From Deltaproteobacteria bacterium (GTDB taxonomy: Bacteria; Desulfobacterota; GWC2-55-46), in contig JACREV010000141.1 in assembly GCA_016218095.1 (NCBI GenBank), positions 1-7,591 on the forward strand: DNA of 7,591 nt, given 5' to 3'. Both the position numbers and the translations under genes were made by a program. Numbering within the stretch: position 1 is the first letter of the stretch; each line of letters opens with the position of its first letter. Shown here piece by piece: positions 1-4,544 of the stretch. Under the pieces are notes generated by a model. The model saw nothing but the letters and a program-made list of their open reading frames with translations, was not told the origin of the DNA and did no database searches.

Positions 1-71
1 GGGTCTATTATGACGGATTGCCCTTTGCCTTCGACGATAAAGCACGAATGACCCTGGTATGTGAGTTTCAT
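1..71 (-). CDS. UPF0173-type metal-dependent hydrolase, N-terminal fragment
   Basis: Only the first 23 codons are present; the gene continues beyond the left edge. They read MKLTYQGHSCFIVEGKGQ then SVIIDP, which matches the usual opening of the UPF0173 branch of the metallo-beta-lactamase superfamily (MKLTYLGHSxF...IDP). In that family two beta strands come first and the metal-binding HxHxDH motif follows further in, outside this window. The ATG at 71..69 is supported by a GGAGGT ribosome binding site at 84..79 with a 7-base spacer. It lies 100 bp downstream of the DUF523 gene on the same strand, so it could be the fourth gene of the pur operon or could be transcribed separately. The substrate of the family is generally unknown. 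RNase Z-like or other beta-lactamase-fold hydrolases are alternatives that this short piece cannot exclude. Confidence 0.75.
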   Translation of the reverse strand, partial: MKLTYQGHSCFIVEGKGQSVIID

Positions 72-128
72 CTGAGATACCTCCGTCGCGATTTTCGCAG
101 GCAGTAAATGATTCACCCTCCCCGCTAT

Positions 129-158
129 CCCCTCCCGACTATCGGACTTGGGGAGGGG
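129..158 (-). other. C/G-rich hairpin between DUF523 gene and UPF0173 gene
   Basis: The 8-base arm CCCCTCCC at 129-136 is complementary to GGGAGGGG at 151-158, with a 14-base loop. It lies 14 bases past the DUF523 stop codon in the minus-strand transcript. No T-run follows on either strand, so it is not a standard Rho-independent terminator. It could be an RNA-stabilising or processing hairpin at the end of the operon. Confidence 0.4.
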
Positions 159-171
159 AGGAAAGATGATA

Positions 172-606
172 TTAAAACCCCTTTGTCTCCAGCCCTTCCT
201 TTTGAAGGAGGGCAGTCGTCACACCCAGGCCCTTCTCGTCAGCCCCCTTCCGTGAAATGAGCGTAACGCCGCAGGAAGGGCTCTTCTCTTTAAGAAACGC
301 CTCGCGCGCGCCTGTCAAGCGCGCTATCTCAAGGACCGCCTCAGCGCCCCTTAAAAATAAGGCTGTGCAGTCGCCCCCGTTTTCATCGATCACGCTTGAG
401 GCGCCATCGAGCACGTCCTTCCCGTCGCCTGAACCTATCTCGGCCCTCGGCCTCGGCGTCGGAAGACCCCCGAGGACTTCGGGGCAGACAGGGATGGGTA
501 TGGCGCCCTTTAGCTCTTTGAGGGCTTCGGCGCTTAACGCATCGCCTCCGTCGTACCTGGTCTTCAAGCCCAGGAGGCAGGCGCTTACGATAACTGTTTT
601 TGTCAT
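172..606 (-). CDS. DUF523 family protein, TudS-like (thiouracil desulfidase family)
   Basis: A 144-residue protein of the usual DUF523 length. The family signatures are all visible: SACLLG at residues 8-13 followed by RYDGG (17-21), CPEVLGGLPTPR (41-52) with RAEIG, and KEKSPSCG (107-113) near the C-terminal GLGVTTALL. Cys10, Cys41 and Cys112 sit in these three blocks. In characterised TudS proteins three conserved cysteines hold a [4Fe-4S] cluster that removes sulfur from 2-thiouracil; that function here is inferred by family. The protein is expected to be cytosolic. The ATG lies 13 bases after the purN stop with no recognisable Shine-Dalgarno sequence, which suggests coupling to purN translation. 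The placement after purM-purN fits a nucleobase-related role. The family assignment is secure; the substrate is not. Confidence 0.88.
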   Translation of the reverse strand: MTKTVIVSACLLGLKTRYDGGDALSAEALKELKGAIPIPVCPEVLGGLPTPRPRAEIGSGDGKDVLDGASSVIDENGGDCTALFLRGAEAVLEIARLTGAREAFLKEKSPSCGVTLISRKGADEKGLGVTTALLQKEGLETKGF

Positions 607-619
607 TGGTTAGACTATA

Positions 620-1291
620 TCAGGGGCGGGTCTTGTCCGCAAATATGGAGACCGGCGGGTTCTCAAGCGCGCCGGTTGGCTCAGGGCCGTCTTTTACGAT
701 GACCCTCCGGCCAATGACAGAGAGCCTGCCCTCTCCGATGAGGTGGATAGCCTCGGGGTAGATGCGGTGTTCTTCATCGAGGATGCGCTTGCTTAAGGAC
801 TCTACGGTGTCGTCGTCTTTTACCGGGACGACCGCCTGGATGATGATGGGGCCGCTGTCGACGCCTTCGTCTACAAAGTGGACGGTGCAACCCGAGAACT
901 TGACGCCGTGCTCGATAGCCTTCTTCTGTACGTCGAGGCCGGGGAACGATGGTAAAAGGGCAGGGTGGATATTGATGATGCGCATATGGAAGGCGTCCAG
1001 CATCGGGCGTGTGATTATGCGCATGAAACCGGCGAGGACGACCAATCCTACGCCGTGTTTTTTGAGCCTCTCGGCAAGCTCCGCGTCATACGCCTCGCGA
1101 GAGGGGTAGTCCTCTTTTTTGATCACTTCGGTGGGGATGCCGTGCTTCTCGGCGCGCTTCAACGCAAAGGCGTCGGTCCTGTTCGAGATGACGACCTTTA
1201 TCCTCGCCGAGCACCTCTTCGCCTCAATTGAGTCGATGATCGACTGGAGGTTCGTGCCATTGCCTGATACGAGGACGCCGATATCGACCAT
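620..1291 (-). CDS. purN: Phosphoribosylglycinamide formyltransferase (GAR transformylase)
   Basis: Transfers the formyl group of 10-formyltetrahydrofolate to GAR, giving FGAR, the third step of de novo purine synthesis in the cytosol. The 223-residue protein opens with VLVSGNGTNLQ (residues 7-17), the phosphate-binding loop. The catalytic set is complete: Asn107 and His109 in NIHPALLPSFPG (107-118), and Asp145 in SGCTVHFVDEGVDSGPII (133-150), corresponding to Asn106, His108 and Asp144 of E. coli PurN. It is slightly longer than the usual 200-212 residues because of a C-terminal tail (about 200-223) with no recognised domain. Its ATG shares one base with the purM stop (TAATG), and a GGAGGG site lies inside the end of purM, so the two are cotranscribed and probably translationally coupled. 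Confidence 0.96.
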   Translation of the reverse strand: MVDIGVLVSGNGTNLQSIIDSIEAKRCSARIKVVISNRTDAFALKRAEKHGIPTEVIKKEDYPSREAYDAELAERLKKHGVGLVVLAGFMRIITRPMLDAFHMRIINIHPALLPSFPGLDVQKKAIEHGVKFSGCTVHFVDEGVDSGPIIIQAVVPVKDDDTVESLSKRILDEEHRIYPEAIHLIGEGRLSVIGRRVIVKDGPEPTGALENPPVSIFADKTRP

Positions 1292-2355
1292 TACTTCCCT
1301 CCGAGAGGAGGCCCGGTGAGCTCGACGTCTCTTTCACGGGGGCCTCTGGAGGCGATCCTGCCGATGATATAGGGGGCTTCCCCGAAGGCCTTAAGTGCCT
1401 TAATAGCCCCTTCGGCGTCTTTCTTCCTTACAACGAGAATAAGCCCTATGCCGCAGTTGAATGTGCGGAACATCTCCTCTTCATCTACATCCCCGCCCTT
1501 TCTTATGAGCTCGAATACCGGGGGGATGGGCCAGGCGCCTTTTTCTATTACGGCCTTTACTGCCTTTGGCAGGACGCGCGGGATGTTGTCGAGAAAACCT
1601 CCGCCGGTGATGTGGGCCATGCCGAGGACGTTGCATTTCTTAAGGAGCTTTAATACCGGCTTCACATATATGCGCGTCGGGGCGAGCAGTACCGAGCCTA
1701 TGTCCTTTTTGAAACCGGCGGGCTTATCACTTGCCTTGAGTCCGAGCCGTTCGAAGACGACCTTTCTCGCGAGCGAATATCCGTTGGAGTGAAGGCCGCT
1801 CGAGGCGAGGCCTATGATCGCGTCGCCGGGCCTTATCTTCGACCCGTTGATTATATTTTTTCTGTCCACCACGCCTACGGCGAACCCCGCCAGATCGTAC
1901 TCTCCCGGCTTGTATAGTCCCGGCATCTCGGCGGTCTCACCGCCTATGAGCGCGCAACCCGCGTCCTTGCACCCGGTTGCTATCCCCTTTACGACCAGGG
2001 AGGCGCGCCTTGCGTCGAGCTTGCCTGTAGCGAAGTAGTCGAGGAAGAAGAGGGGCTCTGCGCCGCTTACGAGTATGTCGTTGACGCTCATGGCGACGAG
2101 GTCTATGCCGACGGTGTCGTGTCTGTCGGCCATGAAGGCTACCATCAGCTTCGTGCCGACGCCGTCTGTCGAGGATACGAGGACCGGGTCTTTCAGGCCT
2201 TTGAACCTCGCGGAGAAGAGCGCGCCGAAGGCGCCTATGTCCCCGATGACTTCCTTCCTGTAGCTCGACCGTACATGCGGCTTGATGAGGTCTACGAGCC
2301 TCATCCCTTCGTCGATGTCGACTCCTGCGTCTCTGTATGAAAGTGGTTTTTTCAT
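1291..2355 (-). CDS. purM: Phosphoribosylformylglycinamidine cyclo-ligase (AIR synthetase)
   Basis: Uses ATP to close FGAM into AIR, the fifth step of purine synthesis. The 354-residue length is normal (E. coli has 345). Visible family blocks are SYRDAGVDIDEG (6-17), SSTDGVGTK (61-69), DLVAMSVNDILVSGAEPLFFLDY (85-107), GGETAEMPG (138-146), GLASSGLHSNGYSLAR (182-197), HITGGGFLDNIPR (248-260) and NCGIGL (300-305). The first half is the ATP-binding/dimerisation domain and the second half the AIRS C-terminal domain. The start is fixed by homology, since family members begin a few residues before SYKDAGVDI. No Shine-Dalgarno sequence precedes the ATG; a candidate promoter lies so close that the mRNA may be almost leaderless. 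It is the first gene of the minus-strand operon and overlaps purN by one base. Confidence 0.97.
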   Translation of the reverse strand: MKKPLSYRDAGVDIDEGMRLVDLIKPHVRSSYRKEVIGDIGAFGALFSARFKGLKDPVLVSSTDGVGTKLMVAFMADRHDTVGIDLVAMSVNDILVSGAEPLFFLDYFATGKLDARRASLVVKGIATGCKDAGCALIGGETAEMPGLYKPGEYDLAGFAVGVVDRKNIINGSKIRPGDAIIGLASSGLHSNGYSLARKVVFERLGLKASDKPAGFKKDIGSVLLAPTRIYVKPVLKLLKKCNVLGMAHITGGGFLDNIPRVLPKAVKAVIEKGAWPIPPVFELIRKGGDVDEEEMFRTFNCGIGLILVVRKKDAEGAIKALKAFGEAPYIIGRIASRGPRERDVELTGPPLGGK

Positions 2356-2363
2356 AGCCCAAT

Positions 2364-2392
2364 AGATTAATCGAAACGGTTTTCAAAGTCAA
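2364..2392 (-). promoter_or_regulatory. purM: Candidate sigma70-type promoter of purM, possibly leaderless
   Basis: On the minus strand TTGACT (2392..2387) is followed after 17 bases by TAATCT (2369..2364). The -35 is a 5/6 match to TTGACA; the -10 is poor. The -10 ends only 8 bases before the purM ATG, so transcription would begin at or within a base or two of the start codon. That agrees with the missing ribosome binding site. It is a prediction by eye only. Confidence 0.35.
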
Positions 2393-2480
2393 TGAAAGTC
2401 GGCTTGAGTGCCTTTTCCATGTTCCGGGAGATTCGCCAAGCCCCTTTATTCTCCCTGATCCCGTCGTCCGGTTTTGTGGT

Positions 2481-2500
2481 TAGCACATTTTAATGTGCCA
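2481..2500. repeat. Inverted repeat, candidate activator-binding site
   Basis: TAGCACATT and AATGTGCCA are separated by TT. The nine-base arms pair except for one mismatch, and the inner GCACATT/AATGTGC is perfect. The GCAC...GTGC half-sites resemble NtrC-type sites, although the spacing is one base longer than the classical GCAC-N7-GTGC. The centre lies about 131 bp upstream of the start site expected for the sigma54-type promoter at 2596, a typical enhancer distance. Confidence 0.45.
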
Positions 2501-2501
2501 T

Positions 2502-2533
2502 CTTGAACATAAAATTATGCATTCATGTTCAAG
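2502..2533. repeat. Inverted repeat CTTGAACAT / ATGTTCAAG
   Basis: Perfect 9-base arms at 2502-2510 and 2525-2533 with a 14-base AT-rich spacer. No T-run follows, so a terminator is unlikely. The half-site separation of about two helical turns (centre to centre 23 bp) suits a dimeric or paired DNA-binding protein. It lies next to the preceding inverted repeat and upstream of the sigma54-type promoter. Confidence 0.45.
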
Positions 2534-2595
2534 TCAGATTTAAAACTAAAGTCAAATCCTTTCAATTTTTCTGATGTTTTTACAACAATGGTTGT

Positions 2596-2611
2596 TGGCA
2601 CTGGTGTTGCA
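2596..2611 (+). promoter_or_regulatory. spoVG: Sigma54-type (RpoN) promoter upstream of spoVG
   Basis: TGGCACTGGTGTTGCA matches the RpoN consensus TGGCAC-N5-TTGCW exactly, with the obligatory GG (2597-2598) and GC (2609-2610) separated by 10 bases. The start site would be near 2622, giving a leader of about 150 bases before spoVG. Inverted repeats 65-115 bp upstream could be the sites for an enhancer-binding protein. The match is seen directly; its activity is inferred. Confidence 0.6.
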
Positions 2612-2774
2612 CTACATAAAATAGCAAATCCAAAAAAAAAGGGAGAGCGGGGGTTGGTCAATTAACCGGTTAGGGGGGTTTAGGGATGGGTATTCTGCCA
2701 CGCGCCTTTCACCATGTGTTGAGGCGTTTGTTGCATGAGACCCGGTCAGCCAGTCAATCAAAGGGAGGTAGAGG

Positions 2775-3065
2775 ATGCGTATCACGGAGATCAAGGTCCT
2801 GCCGGTGGACGGAGACGAGAAGCTCAAGGCCTATGTGACTATCAAGCTCGATGACTGCTTTGTAGTAAGGGACATGAAGGTCATCAAGGGGACGACCGGC
2901 TACTTCGTCGCAATGCCGGCCAAGAAGATGAAGGACGGGACCTACAGGGACCTTGTGCACCCTCTCGACAAACCCACACGCCAGAAGCTCGAAGAGCTCG
3001 TCCTCGACGAATACAACAAGATACAGAGAGATGACGAAAGGCCCTCCCTTCGGGAGGCCCTTTAG
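2775..3065 (+). CDS. spoVG: SpoVG family nucleic-acid-binding regulator
   Basis: A 96-residue protein matching SpoVG over its whole length: MRITEIKV at the start, the central LDDCFVVRDMKVI (25-37), the family hallmark GYFVAMPAKK (42-51), then DGTYRDLVHPL (54-64) and a C-terminal helix with the basic and acidic tail QRDDERPSLREAL. SpoVG was named for a septation/sporulation role in Bacillus, but the protein is widespread in non-sporulating bacteria, where studied members bind DNA or RNA and act as regulators; the target here is unknown. The start is well supported by GGGAGGT at 2763-2769, 5 bases before the ATG. It is a single-gene unit with its own terminator overlapping the last codons and a possible sigma54-type promoter. 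It faces the downstream polysaccharide locus and might regulate it, which is speculation. Confidence 0.93.
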   Translation: MRITEIKVLPVDGDEKLKAYVTIKLDDCFVVRDMKVIKGTTGYFVAMPAKKMKDGTYRDLVHPLDKPTRQKLEELVLDEYNKIQRDDERPSLREAL

Positions 3066-3077
3066 AAGGTTTTTTTT
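3037..3077 (+). terminator. spoVG: Rho-independent terminator of spoVG, overlapping its 3' end
   Basis: Arms at 3037-3048 and 3052-3063 pair as 3 A-T then G/C pairs with one C-C mismatch, around a TTC loop (CTTCG context). Eight T residues follow at 3070-3077 after a 6-base gap. The hairpin encodes the last residues of SpoVG; its stop codon TAG begins at the last base of the stem. Confidence 0.75.
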
Positions 3078-3097
3078 GCACCCGGTTCCCGCCCCTC

Positions 3098-3129
3098 CCG
3101 TCCGTCCCCCTTAAGAGGGGGGCGGACGG
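3098..3129. repeat. 13-bp G/C-rich hairpin
   Basis: CCGTCCGTCCCCC at 3098-3110 pairs with GGGGGGCGGACGG at 3117-3129 (one T-G wobble in RNA) around the loop TTAAGA. No T-run follows. It lies 21 bases past the T-run of the spoVG terminator and could be a backup 3'-end structure or part of a short dispersed repeat. It resembles, in its C-run/G-run arms, the hairpin at 129-158. Confidence 0.5.
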
Positions 3130-3243
3130 CGTGTTCCTTATGAAGGCTGCTGAATAGAGGAAAATTATGGCTGTCCCCGTTTGGACCGGTCTTCAGAAAT
3201 AGTTGACCTTTTCTGATTAATGTGTTGAAATACCTGAACCCTC

Positions 3244-3276
3244 AAGGCCCCTGGCTTGCAACGCCAAGGGCTTTTT
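3244..3276 (+). terminator. Second terminator-like hairpin before the glycosyltransferase
   Basis: Left arm 3244-3255 and right arm 3263-3274 pair through TGGC/GCCA and GCCC/GGGC with one C-A mismatch and outer A-T pairs; the loop is TTGCAAC and five T residues lie at 3272-3276. It could be a backup terminator for spoVG read-through. A promoter-like TTGACC-N17-TGAAAT just upstream (3203-3231) also allows an attenuator for the polysaccharide operon. Confidence 0.55.
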
Positions 3277-3304
3277 GGCTTGGAGCGCTGGAACAAACGC
3301 GATT

Positions 3305-3373
3305 TATATGATATATTTCCGTTGCGCTCAGTCATCTGCGGCTTAAGCGCACGTCCCGGCTACGGAGCAACGG
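3305..3373 (+). promoter_or_regulatory. Possible promoter -10 block and structured leader of polysaccharide operon
   Basis: TATGAT (3307-3312) and TATATT (3312-3317) are each 5/6 matches to TATAAT, but no good -35 lies at the right distance. Immediately downstream CCGTTGC (3319-3325) pairs with GCAACGG (3367-3373), and GCGCT/AGCGC (3324-3328, 3346-3350) and TGCG/CGCA (3337-3340, 3348-3351) give alternative inner pairings. A transcript starting here would begin with a folded leader of about 55 bases, ending 23 bases before the glycosyltransferase ribosome binding site. It does not match a riboswitch class that I recognise. Confidence 0.3.
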
Positions 3374-3396
3374 TGACATCCTTGAACGAATCTTAC

Positions 3397-3403
3397 GGAG
3401 GGG
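3397..3403 (+). promoter_or_regulatory. Ribosome binding site that selects a CTG start
   Basis: GGAGGGG at 3397-3403 lies 4-6 bases before CTG at 3408 and 40 bases before the first in-frame ATG (3444). No in-frame ATG, GTG or TTG exists between the upstream stop TGA (3309-3311) and 3444, so this site points to the CTG. Confidence 0.65.
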
Positions 3404-3407
3404 CTTT

Positions 3408-4544
3408 CTGAGGGTAGCTCTCATACACGACTGGCTGACAGGTATGAGGGGCGGGGAGAAGGTCCTTGAGGTCCTTTGCGAGATATTCCCGGAGGCAGAC
3501 CTCTACACCATAATCCATGTCCCCGGCTCGGTTTCGGGTATAATTGAGAATAGAAAGATCGTAACATCCTTTATCCAGAGGCTTCCTGGGGCAAGGTCGC
3601 GGTACAGGTCGTTCCTGCCCCTCTTTCCGATGGCCGTAGAGGGGTTCGATCTCTCCGGCTACGACCTCGTGGTCTCGAGCAGTCACTGCGCGGCCAAAGG
3701 GGTGATACCGCCCTCGAAGGCGCTCCATGTCTCTTACGTGCATACACCCATGCGCTACGTATGGGACATGTACAACGACTACTTCGGCCCGGAGAGGACG
3801 GGCTTCCTAAAAAGGAAGGCGATAGGCGTATTCTCTCACTATCTCCGGATGTGGGACATCACTTCGAGCGCGCGGGTCGACCATTACATCGCCAACTCCG
3901 CCCACGTCGCGAGGAGGATCGAGAAGTGCTACAGGAGGGGGTCATCTATAATACACCCTCCTGTCGACTGTTCGAGGTTCAGCGCGTCCAAGGGGGACGG
4001 GGGCTATTACCTCGTCGTCTCGGCCTTCGCCCCTTACAAGAGGATAGACATAGCTGTCGAGGCCTTCAACACGCTCGGCAGGAGGCTCGTCATCATAGGC
4101 TCGGGACAGGACGAGAAGCTGCTTAAGTCAAAGGCCTCTTCAAACATAGAGTTCCTGGGCTGGAAGTCGGATGCGGATCTCGCCTCATACTATTCCGGGT
4201 GCAGGGCGCTCCTTTTCACAGGCGAGGAGGACTTCGGAATAGTCCCTCTCGAGGCCATGGCATCGGGGAGGCCCGTCATAGCCTTTGCAAGGGGCGGGGC
4301 GCTCGAGACGGTCGTTCAGCCGGGTTCAGGCGATGAAGCCCCCACGGGGCTGTTTTTCAACGAGCAGACAGCCGGCTCCCTCATCGAGGCGGTCAAGGCC
4401 TTCGAAGCCTCTCCTGATCTGTTCGTCCCGGAGCGCATCAGGAGGCACGCGCTTAAGTTCGACAGGCCCTTGTTCAAGGAAAGGCTTAAGGAACATATCT
4501 TCGGGTTATACAACGGTCCTCGGGTGAAGGAGTACGATGCTTAA
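3408..4544 (+). CDS. GT4-type glycosyltransferase, probable CTG start
   Basis: A 378-residue cytosolic or membrane-associated glycosyltransferase of the GT-B fold, expected to add a sugar from a nucleotide donor to a lipid-linked glycan. From the CTG the protein reads MRVALIHDWLTGMRGGEKV, the normal N-terminus of this subfamily; starting at the first ATG (3444) would remove the first beta strand and the conserved HDWLTG. Further blocks are SSHCAAKGV (about 91-99), YVHTPMRYVWD (110-120), IANSAHVARRI (161-171), HPPVD (183-187), SAFAPYKRID (205-214) and the donor-binding EEDFGIVPLEAMASG (273-287), whose Glu274 and Glu282 form the E-x7-E motif. It overlaps the next gene by 8 bases (ATGCTTAA), so the two are one operon. 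The sugar and linkage cannot be read from the sequence; mannosyltransferase-like relatives are common. Confidence 0.9.
   Translation: MRVALIHDWLTGMRGGEKVLEVLCEIFPEADLYTIIHVPGSVSGIIENRKIVTSFIQRLPGARSRYRSFLPLFPMAVEGFDLSGYDLVVSSSHCAAKGVIPPSKALHVSYVHTPMRYVWDMYNDYFGPERTGFLKRKAIGVFSHYLRMWDITSSARVDHYIANSAHVARRIEKCYRRGSSIIHPPVDCSRFSASKGDGGYYLVVSAFAPYKRIDIAVEAFNTLGRRLVIIGSGQDEKLLKSKASSNIEFLGWKSDADLASYYSGCRALLFTGEEDFGIVPLEAMASGRPVIAFARGGALETVVQPGSGDEAPTGLFFNEQTAGSLIEAVKAFEASPDLFVPERIRRHALKFDRPLFKERLKEHIFGLYNGPRVKEYDA

Larger units (their letters stand above)
2356..2774. other. Divergent purM/spoVG intergenic region with AT-rich island
   Basis: This 419-bp stretch separates purM (minus) from spoVG (plus). 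Positions 2481-2640 are strikingly AT-rich, about 29% GC by hand count, against much GC-richer genes on both sides. The island holds two inverted repeats (2481-2500, 2502-2533), a sigma54-type promoter sequence (2596-2611) and a 9-base A-run (2632-2640). A 10-bp palindrome TAACCGGTTA lies just beyond at 2663-2672. A 46-codon reading frame (2525-2665) has no ribosome binding site and resembles nothing I recognise, so I do not call it a gene. I see no tRNA. Positions 2673-2760 show nothing clear. Confidence 0.6.
3066..3407. other. spoVG to glycosyltransferase intergenic region
   Basis: This 342-bp stretch has no credible gene. In order it holds the T-run of the spoVG terminator, a 13-bp C/G-rich hairpin (3098-3129), a segment 3164-3180 with ATTATGGCTGTCCCCG, a TTGACC-N17-TGAAAT promoter-like pair (3203-3231), a terminator-like hairpin (3244-3276), an AT-rich block with TATGAT and TATATT (3305-3318), a long-range inverted repeat (3319-3373) and the glycosyltransferase ribosome binding site. 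A tiny frame at 3167-3202 (11 codons) is too short to call. Confidence 0.55.

Noticed and set aside
257..613. 118-codon plus-strand frame
   Set aside because: It is antisense to the DUF523 gene, which carries all three family cysteine motifs.
1937..2392. 151-codon minus-strand frame overlapping purM
   Set aside because: It is purM read one base out of phase (very Arg-rich); purM itself is intact, so this is not evidence of a frameshift.
2485..2500. Minus-strand sigma54-like TGGCAC for purM
   Set aside because: TGGCAC is present (2500..2495), but the dinucleotide 10 bases after GG is TG, not GC, so the -12 element is missing; the match arises from the inverted repeat.
2641..2760. Possible tRNA or riboswitch in the spoVG leader
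   Set aside because: No acceptor/T-arm pattern and no recognisable riboswitch core could be found; only a 10-bp palindrome TAACCGGTTA (2663-2672) stands out.
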